Positions 45,395 to 54,761 of a stretch of DNA of 64,000 nt are shown piece by piece. The stretch comes from Pseudomonadota bacterium. Its GTDB lineage: Bacteria; Pseudomonadota; Alphaproteobacteria; Caulobacterales; Aquidulcibacteraceae. The stretch is from assembly GCA_020161405.1 (NCBI GenBank), contig JAIUOD010000001.1:186001-250000 (forward strand). The letters are read 5' to 3'. How positions within the stretch are numbered: the first letter of the stretch is position 1; each line of letters opens with the position of its first letter. The notes below the pieces were generated by a model that did no database searches, had not been told where the DNA came from, and worked only from the letters and a program-made list of their open reading frames with translations. The translations under genes and the position numbers were made by a program.

Positions 45395-46232
45395 AGATCA
45401 AGTTAAAGATAATCTTACCGCGAAAAATCCATTTAAAGCCGCAATTTCAATCTCTGAAACCATTTTTATTCTTGGGCTGTGGGTTTTGGTTTCGCGCCTA
45501 ACGATACTTTATATAATAAAACCAATAAGTTTTACCCACCCGCAAAAATTTGTTTGGGAAATGAATTTTGCAACTTATATTTTGATTTTTACCTGCCTTT
45601 TGCCTTTATCATGTTTGTTTTTATGGCGCGGCTTTGTTCAAAAAATAAATGCCTTAAGTATAATAAATTCAATTGGGAAATTTAGGCTTGAAAATTTCTT
45701 TCTTGGATTTGGTATTTCGGCCTTAATCGTAATCGGCCTTAGTTCGATTACAGAACCTGATATGGTTTCCAAAATCATTGTTCGTTTTCTTAGTTTGGGA
45801 TTTGTAAATTCGCTTATTTTGCTTTTGTTTTATATTGTTGGGTTTTCAATTCAATCAACTTTTGAGGAAGCATTATTTAGGGCGTCATTCGTACAAAACT
45901 TAAGGGCATTGGGAATACATATCATTATTGCAATTCCCTTTAGCGCGTTTTTCTTTGCAATGTTCCATATGAGCAAACAAATGCCAAGCGCCATCTTCTT
46001 TGCAACATTTTTAATGGCAATCACATTTTCATATGCAACATGGCGTACACAAGGGCTTGAAACTTCTATGGGCGCACATATTGCCAATAATATTATTATT
46101 GGCGCAATTTTTGGAAGTCTTGATAATTCCCAAAGTGCCAATACGGCAATTTTTGCGGCACTCCTTTATACAATATTTTTCGTTTCACTCATTGAAATCT
46201 ATATCCATTTTAAAAGACCAAAATTTTCATGA
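45381..46232 (+). CDS. CPBP-family intramembrane metalloprotease (first copy)
   Basis: Membrane protein of 283 residues with about eight hydrophobic segments and the CPBP (Abi/CAAX protease) motifs: the EEALFR glutamate pair (FEEALFRASFVQNLR), a central F-x3-H (FFAMFHMSKQMPSA) and a late H-x3-N (AHIANNIIIG). The substrate is unknown; members cleave prenylated or membrane peptides, or confer immunity to bacteriocins. It overlaps comF upstream and its paralogue downstream (ATGA), forming one operon. Confidence 0.85.
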   Translation: MSRFEDQVKDNLTAKNPFKAAISISETIFILGLWVLVSRLTILYIIKPISFTHPQKFVWEMNFATYILIFTCLLPLSCLFLWRGFVQKINALSIINSIGKFRLENFFLGFGISALIVIGLSSITEPDMVSKIIVRFLSLGFVNSLILLLFYIVGFSIQSTFEEALFRASFVQNLRALGIHIIIAIPFSAFFFAMFHMSKQMPSAIFFATFLMAITFSYATWRTQGLETSMGAHIANNIIIGAIFGSLDNSQSANTAIFAALLYTIFFVSLIEIYIHFKRPKFS

Positions 46233-47152
46233 ACTATTTTGAAGATATTCTAAAAACCCAAAGGCCAATTGAACAAGATGGCGCATGGAAAAATGGTTTA
46301 AAGCATTTTTTCTATTTCGTATTTTCCCTTTTATCAGGAATGTTGGTTGGCGCAATTTTTGTTGCCATTTTTTCATATGCGCAATTAGATGCAAGATTTG
46401 GAAATCTAAAAGAAGAAATAGGAGTAAGCCTTTTTCTTACACCAATAGCCTTTGGAATTACCGCATATCTAATAATAATATCACGCCAAAAGCACGATAA
46501 ATTAGGTTTTGAAACTTTGTTTGCAAACGGCAAAGTGCAAATAAAATTCTTCTTATTCGGCCTTGTAATTTATGTGATTGCTACATTAATCCTAAATTGT
46601 TTTTCCGTGCTTGTTCATGATGGAATTCCAAAAAACTTTGCCCAATTCATAACATGGAACGTACAAGGCTATAATGAGGAATTTAGTAAATTATCGCGCT
46701 TTTCGCCTTTGGGGCCAAATGCCTATATTTATTATTTAATCGCGCTTTCAATTAGTATTTTTATTCAGGCAACGACCGAAGAAATTATTTTCCGCGCAAG
46801 TTTCACCCAAAAATTTCGCCAAATCGGGCTTTCACTTTCGGCAAGCATTATAATTTCTTCAATAATTTTTGGCCTTTTACATTATGAAGGTGGAACAGAC
46901 ATAAGGCCAATTATCGCCCTTACATTTGCGGGGCTTTGCTTTTGCTATGTTGCCAACCGCACACAAGGCATTGAATTAGGTGCAGGTTTTCACACTTTGA
47001 ATAATATTTATGCGTTTGCGATTGGCGGCCTTGTTGATAATAATAGCCTTGAAGATATTGATTATTATCTTGGTTTTGGTCTTTATTTCATGCTTGCAAT
47101 TTTGGTTGAAATATCGATCCGCCTATTTCCAAAGTTTTTCGAACGTAATTAG
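46229..47152 (+). CDS. CPBP-family intramembrane metalloprotease (second copy)
   Basis: A 307-residue paralogue of the preceding gene with the same motifs: TTEEIIFRASFTQKF, FGLLHYEGG and GFHTLNNIYAFA. Four-base overlap with the first copy and a four-base tail-to-tail overlap with rluB. Similar size and order of helices suggest a local duplication followed by considerable divergence; sequence identity is mostly limited to the catalytic segments. Confidence 0.85.
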   Translation: MNYFEDILKTQRPIEQDGAWKNGLKHFFYFVFSLLSGMLVGAIFVAIFSYAQLDARFGNLKEEIGVSLFLTPIAFGITAYLIIISRQKHDKLGFETLFANGKVQIKFFLFGLVIYVIATLILNCFSVLVHDGIPKNFAQFITWNVQGYNEEFSKLSRFSPLGPNAYIYYLIALSISIFIQATTEEIIFRASFTQKFRQIGLSLSASIIISSIIFGLLHYEGGTDIRPIIALTFAGLCFCYVANRTQGIELGAGFHTLNNIYAFAIGGLVDNNSLEDIDYYLGFGLYFMLAILVEISIRLFPKFFERN

Positions 47153-48054
47153 CGTTTAAACCTATTTTTTGGGTTTTTGTTTGGTGCTTTTGGCCTTGTA
47201 GCATTTGGCATTGCTTCATTGCGTGCAGCGGCACGCTTTGCCCCACGTTCTTGCGGTTTCATATTTTCACGCATTTTTGGTTTTGCTTGATTTTCGCGCA
47301 TTGGTTTAACTGGCGCATCTTTGGTTTTAAAAATATGTGCAATATCCTGAAGGTTGGCTTCTTTAAGCGAACCGCGCGGCAAATCACCCAGATTATATGG
47401 ACCATAAGAAAGGCGAATAAGACGATTTACCTTAAGCCCGATTGCCGCCAAAACTTTACGAATTTCACGGTTCTTACCCTCGTGCAAAACTACGCGTATC
47501 CATAGATTACGGGTTGCATCACGTTCCAATGTGGCTTCGATTTTGCCATATTTGACACCATCAACAGTGATACCATTTTGCAATTTATCGAGTTCTTCTT
47601 GGGTAATTTCACCAAAGGCACGCGCCCGATAAATACGCGATAATCCCGTTGCGGGTAATTCCAATGTACGCGCCAATTCGCCATCATTTGTAAGCAGCAA
47701 AAGGCCTTCTGAATTCAAATCTAAACGACCAACCGAAATCACGCGTCCTATGGATTTATCTATATGTTGGAAAACTGTTTCGCGCCCATCAGGGTCAGAA
47801 TGCGAAGTCACTAAACCTTGCGGCTTGTGGTAAATCCAAAGTTTTGTAGGCTCTTTTTGTGCAAGGCGTTTATCATCGACCAAAATCACATCTTTGTCTG
47901 AAACATCCAAAGCAGGGGAATCAATAATTTTACCATTGACCTTTACGCGCCCATCCAAAATCCATTTTTCTGCATCACGGCGTGAACAAAGCCCTGCGCG
48001 CGCAATTACTTTGGCGATACGTTGTTTATCAGTTTTGGGTGGATTTTGCGTCAT
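47149..48054 (-). CDS. rluB: 23S rRNA pseudouridine synthase, RluB type
   Basis: Modifies a uridine of 23S rRNA. The 301 residues start with an S4 RNA-binding domain (RIAKVIARAGLCSRRDAEKW), followed by the RsuA/RluB catalytic domain with the active aspartate in GRLDLNSEGLLLLTNDG and RGSLKEANL at its end. A 60-residue basic, Pro/Asn-rich tail after about residue 240 is typical of alphaproteobacterial RluB. RluB and RluE/RsuA relatives are hard to tell apart by eye, so the target position is the uncertain part. Confidence 0.9.
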   Translation of the reverse strand: MTQNPPKTDKQRIAKVIARAGLCSRRDAEKWILDGRVKVNGKIIDSPALDVSDKDVILVDDKRLAQKEPTKLWIYHKPQGLVTSHSDPDGRETVFQHIDKSIGRVISVGRLDLNSEGLLLLTNDGELARTLELPATGLSRIYRARAFGEITQEELDKLQNGITVDGVKYGKIEATLERDATRNLWIRVVLHEGKNREIRKVLAAIGLKVNRLIRLSYGPYNLGDLPRGSLKEANLQDIAHIFKTKDAPVKPMRENQAKPKMRENMKPQERGAKRAAARNEAMPNATRPKAPNKNPKNRFKR

Positions 48055-48186
48055 TTCTATTCCTTTAAGATTGCGCCCATCACGGGCGGGAAGGGCGGCA
48101 ATAACATAAATTCAAAAATTGCGCAAATTCATCTTTAAATAAAAAATCTACATGCTACTATTGCAAACAATTCGCAGGAGTAAAAA

Positions 48187-48645
48187 ATGGGTGACAGAAG
48201 TTTAAAAATCGAACGCATAATCAAAGCCTCCCCCGAACGTATTTGGCGCGCAATTACCGAACCCCAATTTTTAGAACAATGGTTTTGCCCAAAGCCTTGG
48301 TTCGTGAAAGATGTGGTTTATGACCTTAGAGTAGGCGGCAAAGGTAGCTTTAAAATCTGCGGCCCAAATGGCGAAGAAATGCCAAATAGCGGCGTTTTCC
48401 TTGCAGTAGAACCCAGTAAGCGCCTTGTATCTACTGATGCTTTTGTTGATGCTTGGATACCATCTGACAATGCCTTTATGGTATCTGAAACTATTCTTGA
48501 AGATTTAGGCGATGGCACAACAAAATACACCGCCTGCGCACATCATTGGACTGATGAGGCGGTCAAAAACCATAAGGAAATGGGATTTGATATTGGATGG
48601 GGCAAGGCTGCCGATCAGTTAGAGGAATTATTGGCAAGCCAATGA
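48187..48645 (+). CDS. SRPBCC (AHSA1-like) domain protein
   Basis: A 152-residue START-like fold protein: RIIKASPERIWRAITEPQFL at the start, EQWFCPKPWFVKDVVYDLRV, and GWGKAADQLEELLAS at the end. Members bind small hydrophobic ligands or act as stress proteins; no specific role can be given. GCAGGAG precedes the ATG. Its stop overlaps the start of the pirin gene (ATGA), so the two are translated together. Confidence 0.85.
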   Translation: MGDRSLKIERIIKASPERIWRAITEPQFLEQWFCPKPWFVKDVVYDLRVGGKGSFKICGPNGEEMPNSGVFLAVEPSKRLVSTDAFVDAWIPSDNAFMVSETILEDLGDGTTKYTACAHHWTDEAVKNHKEMGFDIGWGKAADQLEELLASQ

Positions 48646-49511
48646 TTGATATAATTATCGACATGCGAAAAAAAGACCTTGGCGGCGGGTTTGAAGTTGG
48701 GCGGGTTTTACCATTTGCCAAGCGCCGCATGGTTGGCCCTTTTACATTCTTTGATCAAATGGGGCCGGTGGAATTTGAAAAAGGCATTGCAAAAAGCCTT
48801 GATGTGCGCCCTCACCCACATATTGGCCTTGCAACTTTAACCTATCTTTTCAGTGGGCAAATTACCCACCGCGATAGTTTGGGCTTTACCCAAGAAATCT
48901 GCCCCGAAGAAGTAAATTGGATGATTGCAGGTTCAGGCATCACACATTCGGAACGTTTTGAATATGCCCGCACAAATGGCGCAAACCTTTTTGGTCTACA
49001 AACTTGGATTGCATTACCAGAGCATCTTGAAGAAATGCCACCCGAATTTCACCATTATGAAGGCAAAAATGAATTACCAATTTTTGAGGAAAAAGGAATT
49101 CGTGGGCGTTTGATTGCGGGTGAATCAATGGGTAAATCTTCATCGGTTAAAACCCTATCGCCCATGTTTTATGTTCATTGGCAATTGCAACAAGGCCAAT
49201 CAATCGCCCTTGAAAATGAATATACAGAGCGCGCAATTTATGTGGTTAGCGGCCAAGTAGAAGCCGATGGGCAAATAATTAATGCGGGTCAAATGGCGGT
49301 TTTCAAAGCGGGTGCAACCATTGGTTTAAGGGCGCTTAATAATTGTACCTTCATGACATTAGGCGGCGAACCAATTGGTGAGCGTTTCATGTTTTGGAAC
49401 TTTGTTTCATCAAGCAAAGAAAGGCTTGAACAGGCCAAAGAAGATTGGAAACAAGGGCGCATAAAACTTCCAGAACATGACAACCAAGAATTCATCCCAC
49501 TTCCTGAGTAG
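48642..49511 (+). CDS. Pirin-family protein
   Basis: Two-domain cupin of 289 residues. The N-terminal metal site is complete (RPHPHIGLATLTYLF, THRDSLG, SGITHSER), as in quercetinase-type pirins. Bacterial pirins can degrade flavonols or act as redox-linked regulators; which applies here is unknown. The ATG at 48642 overlaps the upstream stop; the longer frame from 48597 lies inside the previous gene and is rejected. A small cupin gene follows after nine bases. Confidence 0.9.
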   Translation: MIDIIIDMRKKDLGGGFEVGRVLPFAKRRMVGPFTFFDQMGPVEFEKGIAKSLDVRPHPHIGLATLTYLFSGQITHRDSLGFTQEICPEEVNWMIAGSGITHSERFEYARTNGANLFGLQTWIALPEHLEEMPPEFHHYEGKNELPIFEEKGIRGRLIAGESMGKSSSVKTLSPMFYVHWQLQQGQSIALENEYTERAIYVVSGQVEADGQIINAGQMAVFKAGATIGLRALNNCTFMTLGGEPIGERFMFWNFVSSSKERLEQAKEDWKQGRIKLPEHDNQEFIPLPE

Positions 49512-49520
49512 AAAAAACCC

Positions 49521-49835
49521 ATGCAACATTCAAATAATGGCTTTACCTTTGATACCAATACAATGGATTGGTGGGAATTTGCCAATCAGAAACTTAAAAT
49601 CTGTAGCGCACCAAATGGAATTTCATTCGTACTATCCGAAATCACCCCAAGCCCTGATAGTATTTATCACGTTCACGAAGGTTTTGAATGTATCTATATC
49701 CTTGAAGGCAGCGTAATTTCCAACGGCGAAACCTTTAAAGCAGGGCAAGGCTTTATTGCTAATAAAGGTAGCGAACACAAAGAATTTCGAACCGAAACAG
49801 GGGCGAAATTTATAGTGGTTAATTCCAAGGATTAG
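49521..49835 (+). CDS. Small cupin-domain protein
   Basis: A 104-residue single cupin barrel with HVHEGFECIYILEGSV (motif 1) and GQGFIANKGSEHKEFRTET (motif 2). The histidines and glutamate for a metal are present. The ligand is unknown. Nine bases after the pirin gene, so probably the last member of the SRPBCC-pirin-cupin operon. Confidence 0.8.
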   Translation: MQHSNNGFTFDTNTMDWWEFANQKLKICSAPNGISFVLSEITPSPDSIYHVHEGFECIYILEGSVISNGETFKAGQGFIANKGSEHKEFRTETGAKFIVVNSKD

Positions 49836-49939
49836 TTTACAACTAGGTATATAACGAAATATCAAAAAAATTAAAAAGCCCTATTTTAAAAACATAAAAC
49901 CATTTGAATGTTTTGAACGTATTAAAAATAGAGGTAAAA

Positions 49940-50497
49940 ATGGCAATCGCAGAACCGACATATATTATAGAGCATAAAGTTGGCGCGTTTGAAATTCGCG
50001 CCTATTCCCCATATTTAGTTGCCGAAGTTACGGTTTCGGGAAAACGCGAAGAAGCGATAAACCAAGGCTTCCGGATTTTGGCAAATTATATTTTTGGCGA
50101 TAATAACGGCAAGTCAAAAATTGCCATGACCGCCCCCGTAACCCAAACCGCAAAATCAGGCCAAAAAATCGCCATGACCGCACCGGTTTCACAAATCCAA
50201 AGCGGCAATCAATGGATTGTAAGATTTGCAATGCCGGCCAATTTTACGATGGAAAGCATTCCAAAGCCAAATGATGAACGCGTTAAATTAATTGAAATAC
50301 CCGCGCAAAAACAAGCGGTAGTTCGCTTTTCTGGCCTTTGCGGTCAGGGTGATATTGAACGCGAAACCAATAAATTAAACAATTTCCTAAAATCCCAAAA
50401 CCTAACCACCACCCACCCCTTAACCCTCGCCCGCTATGACCCACCATGGACATTATGGTTCATGCGCAGGAATGAATTGATGGTATTGGTGGATTAA
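49940..50497 (+). CDS. SOUL-family haem-binding-like protein
   Basis: A 185-residue SOUL/HBP fold protein beginning MAIAEPTYIIEHKVGAFEIR, with GAGGT four bases before the ATG. The family hallmark IAMTAPV occurs twice (KSKIAMTAPVTQ and QKIAMTAPVSQ), and the C-terminus has ARYDPPWTLWFMRRNE. Homologues bind haem or tetrapyrroles in eukaryotes; the bacterial function is unsettled. Separate from the upstream cupin by about 100 bp, so it probably has its own promoter. Confidence 0.87.
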   Translation: MAIAEPTYIIEHKVGAFEIRAYSPYLVAEVTVSGKREEAINQGFRILANYIFGDNNGKSKIAMTAPVTQTAKSGQKIAMTAPVSQIQSGNQWIVRFAMPANFTMESIPKPNDERVKLIEIPAQKQAVVRFSGLCGQGDIERETNKLNNFLKSQNLTTTHPLTLARYDPPWTLWFMRRNELMVLVD

Positions 50498-50499
50498 CT

Positions 50500-50524
50500 A
50501 CTTCCCGAGAGGGAAGAAATTAGA
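50500..50524. repeat. Remnant of a palindromic element end
   Basis: CTTCCCGAGAGGGAAG followed by AAATTAGA resembles the right end of the two full elements at 50931-51090 and 51210-51364. It lies between the SOUL and DUF559 genes, which end face to face, and may serve as a transcription stop. Confidence 0.55.
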
Positions 50525-50888
50525 AGTAATTGCCGCGCCTTGCTGATTTGGTGAAATTATTAATTCTTTCGCCAACCACTGCCTCAATTGAGTTACCAAC
50601 ATCATTTAAATTCCATTGTATTTCATGGTTTGTAAAACGAATGATTTTGAACCCAAGGTTTTGCAAATATTCTTCACGAATTTTATCATTTTCATTATAT
50701 TTGTGATGTTCGCCATCAAGTTCGATAATCAACCAAATTTGGCGACAGCAAAAATCAGCAACATATTTACCAATCGGCTCTTGTCGATGAAACCTAACCC
50801 CAAAATTCCCACGCCGCAAACGCCCCCAAAGCCTAATTTCCCACGGGGTCATGTTCTTTCTAAGGGTTTTTGCAAACTTAACAGACAT
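50520..50888 (-). CDS. DUF559 endonuclease-like protein
   Basis: A 122-residue Vsr-like, PD-(D/E)xK nuclease-fold protein: KTLRKNMTPWEIRLWGRLRR, FHRQEPIGKYVADFCCRQIWLIIELDGEHH (in parts) and DKIREEYLQNLGFKIIRF. The D-x-E-L-D-G-x2-H core is intact. The ATG at 50888 (MSVKFAKTLRK) is the natural family start; a longer frame to 51038 reads through a repeat element and is rejected. Its flanks carry a palindromic-element remnant and a full copy. The role of DUF559 proteins is unknown; DNA repair, restriction or mobility has been proposed. Confidence 0.85.
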   Translation of the reverse strand: MSVKFAKTLRKNMTPWEIRLWGRLRRGNFGVRFHRQEPIGKYVADFCCRQIWLIIELDGEHHKYNENDKIREEYLQNLGFKIIRFTNHEIQWNLNDVGNSIEAVVGERINNFTKSARRGNYF

Positions 50889-50930
50889 GAATGTTCTATA
50901 TATGTTCCAATAAATTTTGTAAACACACAT

Positions 50931-51090
50931 AATTCCTTCCCTCGAGGGAAGGTGGATTTTTGCCATAGGCAAAAAGACGGAAGGGTGGCAGCGCCATTGG
51001 CGGATAAATACGGCGTTAGTGATCGCTGAAACATCCACCCTTCAGTCTTGCCTACGGCAAGCCAGCTTCCCTCAAGGGAAGCAATTAGAT
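50931..51090. repeat. Palindromic multi-hairpin element, copy 1
   Basis: A 160-bp element with 21-bp imperfect terminal inverted repeats (AATTCCTTCCCTCGAGGGAAG and the complement of CTTCCCTCAAGGGAAGCAATT). Inside are the hairpins TTTTTGCC/GGCAAAAA and CTTGCC/GGCAAG, and a long stem pairing GACGGAAGGGTGG with CCACCCTTCAGTC. No gene inside. It is MITE- or REPIN-like. Confidence 0.85.
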
Positions 51091-51211
51091 GCTACTTACT
51101 CTAAACACACAAATTCAATGGAAATTAATTGAACAAGAAGTTACTAAACGGCTTCCTGAGTTTTCAAAACCTGCATCAAGAAGTTCATATTATAAAAATA
51201 GCGCAAAATAA
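51089..51211 (+). other. Short frame trapped between two repeat elements
   Basis: A 40-codon frame (LLTLNTQIQWKLIEQEVTKR and on) that starts in the right end of element copy 1 and stops at the left end of copy 2. The 120-bp unique spacer may be the remains of a gene disrupted by the elements. No ribosome site, no known domain. Confidence 0.25.
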
Positions 51212-51364
51212 TTCCTTCCCTCGAGGGAAGGTGGATTTTTGCCATAGGCAAAAAGACGGAAGGGTGGCAGCGCCATTGCAGGTTCTAACGGCGTTAGTGA
51301 TTGCTGAAACATCCACCCTTCAGTCACCTTCGGTGACAGCTTCCCTCAAGGGAAGCAATTAGAT
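51210..51364. repeat. Palindromic multi-hairpin element, copy 2
   Basis: A 155-bp copy in the same orientation as copy 1 and nearly identical, except for two loop segments. One of these replaces the CTTGCC/GGCAAG hairpin with TCACC/GGTGA, preserving pairing. It ends five bases before the ettA stop codon and may act as its terminator. Confidence 0.85.
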
Positions 51365-51369
51365 TCTAT

Positions 51370-53031
51370 CTATCGCGCAAATTTCTGGAACTTAATCTTC
51401 TCTGGTATCAAATTCTCAACGCCTAATCTGCGTTTTTTGTCTTCTTCATAGGCTTCGAAGTTTCCTTCGAACCATTCGACATGCGAATTGCCTTCAAACG
51501 CTAAAATATGAGTTGCTACGCGGTCTAAGAACCATCTATCGTGGGAAATAACCACCGCGCAGCCTGGGTAATCGTCCAAGGCGGCCTCTAGGGCTTGTAG
51601 GGTTTCGACGTCTAGGTCGTTTGTTGGCTCATCGAGTAATAGGACGTTCGCGCCCATGCGCAATGTTTTTGCAAGATGCACGCGGTTGCGTTCACCGCCT
51701 GAAAGCATTCCAACTTTTTTCTGTTGGTCGCCGCCTTTGAAATTGAAAGATGAAACATAGGCGCGGCTATTAATTTCGCGTCCGCCAACTTCGATAATAT
51801 CCAAACCGCCCGAAATTTCTTCCCAGATGTTCTTGCTATCATCCAATGCATCGCGTGACTGGTCAACATAGCCAAGCTTCACGCTATCGCCCAATGTCAA
51901 AGTGCCGCTATCTGGCGCAGTTTTGCCAGTAATCATACCGAACAAGGTCGATTTACCCGCACCATTCGGCCCAATAACCCCAACAATGCCCGCAGGTGGC
52001 AATTTGAATGAAAGACCATCAATAAGCAATTTATCGCCAAAACCTTTAACCAAATTCTCAACTTCAAGAACTTTATTACCAAGGCGTGGCCCAGGTGGAA
52101 TTTGAATTTGTGCGAAGGTTTGTTTTTCACGCTCGGCCTGATTGACCAAATCTTCATAGGCGGCAAGGCGGGCTTTTGATTTTGCTTGGCGCGCTTTTGG
52201 TGATTGACGCACCCATTCAAGTTCGCGGTCAATGGCGCGTTTGCGGCTTTCGCTTTCGCGTTCTTCTTGCTTCATGCGTTTAGCTTTTTGTTCAAGCCAT
52301 GCCGAATAATTCCCTTCATAAGGAATACCTTTGCCGCGATCCAATTCAAGCGTCCATTTGGTCACTTGATCAAGGAAGTAACGATCGTGGGTTACAAGGA
52401 TTACGCAGCCAGGGAATTCTTCAAGGTGATGTTGAAGCCAAGCAACGGATTCCGCGTCCAAATGGTTGGTCGGCTCATCGAGTAAAATCATGTCAGGTTT
52501 TGACAAAAGAAGGCGGCATAATGCAACGCGGCGTTTTTCACCACCCGAAAGTTTCGAAACATCGGCATCATTATCAGGGCAGCGCAATGCGCCCATTGCC
52601 ATTTCAATTTTACTATCAATGTCCCATGCATCGGCGGCATCAACCTGCTCTTGAAGGGCGGTCATTTCTTCCATTAATTCGTCCGAATAATCTTCGGCCA
52701 TTTTCATGGAGATTGCGTTGAATTTATCAAGCAGGATTTTTTCAGGACATTGCGAAATCACATTTTCCCAAACTGATAAATTTGGATCAAGTTCAGGCTC
52801 TTGCGGCAAATAACCCATTTTAGTGTCTTTTGCGGGGCGCGCTTCGCCGTTAAAATCCTTATCAAGACCTGCCATAATTTTCAAAAGTGTTGACTTACCC
52901 GAACCATTCACACCCACAACGCCGATTTTTGCATCAGGGTAAAATGAAAGCCAGATATTTTCAAAAACCTTTTTGCCACCTGCATAAGTTTTTGAAAGTT
53001 CCTGCATTTGAAAAATATATTGTTGCGCCAT
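51370..53031 (-). CDS. ettA: ABC-F translational throttle protein EttA
   Basis: A ribosome-bound ATPase of 553 residues with two ABC cassettes and no membrane domain. First Walker [10 protein letters not shown] and signature [11 protein letters not shown] with [10 protein letters not shown]; a linker rich in basic and coiled-coil residues ([17 protein letters not shown]); then second Walker [10 protein letters not shown] and signature [11 protein letters not shown] with [10 protein letters not shown]. The start ([16 protein letters not shown]) and size match EttA, which gates elongation by the ATP/ADP ratio. Single gene; a palindromic element lies right behind its stop. Confidence 0.94.
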   Translation of the reverse strand: MAQQYIFQMQELSKTYAGGKKVFENIWLSFYPDAKIGVVGVNGSGKSTLLKIMAGLDKDFNGEARPAKDTKMGYLPQEPELDPNLSVWENVISQCPEKILLDKFNAISMKMAEDYSDELMEEMTALQEQVDAADAWDIDSKIEMAMGALRCPDNDADVSKLSGGEKRRVALCRLLLSKPDMILLDEPTNHLDAESVAWLQHHLEEFPGCVILVTHDRYFLDQVTKWTLELDRGKGIPYEGNYSAWLEQKAKRMKQEERESESRKRAIDRELEWVRQSPKARQAKSKARLAAYEDLVNQAEREKQTFAQIQIPPGPRLGNKVLEVENLVKGFGDKLLIDGLSFKLPPAGIVGVIGPNGAGKSTLFGMITGKTAPDSGTLTLGDSVKLGYVDQSRDALDDSKNIWEEISGGLDIIEVGGREINSRAYVSSFNFKGGDQQKKVGMLSGGERNRVHLAKTLRMGANVLLLDEPTNDLDVETLQALEAALDDYPGCAVVISHDRWFLDRVATHILAFEGNSHVEWFEGNFEAYEEDKKRRLGVENLIPEKIKFQKFAR

Positions 53032-53256
53032 AAGTTTATAATCCTCTAACTTGGCCTTCTAACTTAATGTGATTGATTTTGAAAGGTAGTACATTGCAAT
53101 TTTGGCAATAATATAATTATTCATAATCAACAATGAACACAAAGGACACACATATCATAAAAACACAACTTTGGACCACAATCCCACCTTGGATTTTATA
53201 ATAAAAGTCTTTATGTAAGTGCACAAATAAATAATAGGAATTTTAAGGATTTTGGA

Positions 53257-53868
53257 TTGACAGTTTTTTATTATAAAGGCGATTTGCCAGATGGTTTAGA
53301 GCTTGGTGATTGCGTTGCGATTGATTGTGAAACTATGGGTTTGTCACTGGTTCGGGATGAATTGTGCGTAATTCAATTATCAAGTGGTGATGGTAATGCC
53401 CATGTTGTTCAATTTGACCGCAAAACTTATGAATGCCCAAATTTAAAAAAATTGCTTTCTGATAATAATGTTGAAAAGCTTTTCCACTTTGGACGCTTTG
53501 ATATTGCAATGATTTATAAATATCTTGGAATATTATGTACGCCTGTTTTTTGCACCAAAATTGCATCTAAACTTTGCCGCACTTATACCGATAGGCACGG
53601 CCTTAAAGACTTGTTGCGTGAATTAGTTGGGGTTGAACTTAATAAACAACAACAATCATCAGATTGGGGTCAAGAAACCCTAAGCGAGGCGCAATTAAAT
53701 TATGCGGCATCTGACGTTTTATATTTGCATGGCGCAAAAAATAAATTAGTTGAAATGTTACAAAGACATAATAGAAGCCAAATCGCTGATGCTTGCTTTA
53801 AATTCCTGCCAACTCAGGCAATGCTTGATTTGAGCGGTTTCGGCGAAATCGATATTTTTTCGCATTAA
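53257..53868 (+). CDS. RNase D-like 3'-5' exonuclease
   Basis: A 203-residue DEDD exonuclease domain: DCETMGLSLVRDELCVIQLS (first acidic motif), FHFGRFDIAMIYKYL (second) and YAASDVLYLHGAK (third). It lacks the HRDC domains of full-length E. coli RNase D, as is usual for the short alphaproteobacterial form encoded before lptC. The start is TTG with AAGGA seven bases upstream, since no ATG precedes the first motif. Likely role: 3' trimming of structured RNAs. Confidence 0.9.
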   Translation: MTVFYYKGDLPDGLELGDCVAIDCETMGLSLVRDELCVIQLSSGDGNAHVVQFDRKTYECPNLKKLLSDNNVEKLFHFGRFDIAMIYKYLGILCTPVFCTKIASKLCRTYTDRHGLKDLLRELVGVELNKQQQSSDWGQETLSEAQLNYAASDVLYLHGAKNKLVEMLQRHNRSQIADACFKFLPTQAMLDLSGFGEIDIFSH

Positions 53869-53892
53869 TGATGTAAAGAGACTGAAAAAATA

Positions 53893-54750
53893 ATGCCTGA
53901 TAGCCAAAGTGAAAATTTAGCAAATGACCGCGGTTTACAAATCCGTAGTTTGCGTATCAAATTTTTACGAACACTTTTTTTAGTCGCAATTATCGCTTCG
54001 GCGGCTATTTTTGTTGGGATGTTAATTTTTGGCTTCTTGAAACCTAAAAACGAAGCCAACAAAAATGTTGTAAAAGGTGACAGGCTTGTAATCGAAAAGC
54101 CAACTTTTATTGGTCATTCAATTGAAAATGGTCGCGTGATTGTTACCGCCGATGAAGCAAAACGCCAATTGGGAAATGGTATAAGTGATATTGAACTAAT
54201 AAACCCTGTCATGCAAACGCAATTTGGCTCTCAGATTAAGGCTAAAAATGGGGTTTGGAATGAAACAAGGCAGGAACTTACATTAAAGACCGATGTTGAA
54301 ATGACGCATTCCAACGGTGATAAAGCATATTCACAAAATGCATATTATGGTCAGGTTGCAAGCCCCGATGGAAAAGGCTTTATCTTAGCTGAGCCTATTG
54401 TTTATTTAACCCAAAATGTTCGATTTGAACGCAAAAGCGGCGAACATTTGGAAAGCAATAGCGGGATTTGGAATGACAAAACCCAAGAATTAAAACTTGG
54501 TGATGACGCAAAATTGAATGTTCCACAAATAATTCCCGATAATAATTCCTTTGTACATATAACTTTTGCCAAGGGTAACGCACATTCAAAAGCTGCTACA
54601 TTTTTGTTAAAAGATAATGTGATTTATGGAAGCGGAAATACAAGTTTGAATTTTGATAAAATCGCTGCAACTTCCGACCGTTATGAGTTCCATTCTGATA
54701 CAAAGCGCATTATCTTAAATGGTCATGCACACGCAACATTTTCGCAATAG
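53893..54750 (+). CDS. lptC: LPS export protein LptC
   Basis: Bitopic inner-membrane protein of 285 residues that passes lipopolysaccharide from LptB2FG to LptA. A cytoplasmic head is followed by one transmembrane helix (TLFLVAIIASAAIFVGMLIF, about residues 27-46), then a periplasmic beta-jellyroll of OstA-like repeats (TADEAKRQLGNGISDIELIN; VMQTQFGSQIKAKNGVWNE). It sits 24 bp after the RNase D-like gene and 11 bp before lptA, the standard alphaproteobacterial arrangement. Confidence 0.9.
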   Translation: MPDSQSENLANDRGLQIRSLRIKFLRTLFLVAIIASAAIFVGMLIFGFLKPKNEANKNVVKGDRLVIEKPTFIGHSIENGRVIVTADEAKRQLGNGISDIELINPVMQTQFGSQIKAKNGVWNETRQELTLKTDVEMTHSNGDKAYSQNAYYGQVASPDGKGFILAEPIVYLTQNVRFERKSGEHLESNSGIWNDKTQELKLGDDAKLNVPQIIPDNNSFVHITFAKGNAHSKAATFLLKDNVIYGSGNTSLNFDKIAATSDRYEFHSDTKRIILNGHAHATFSQ

Positions 54751-54761
54751 GTTATGATAAG

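Noticed and set aside
50889..51038. N-terminal extension of the DUF559 protein
   Set aside because: The extra codons read through palindromic element copy 1; the family start is at 50888.
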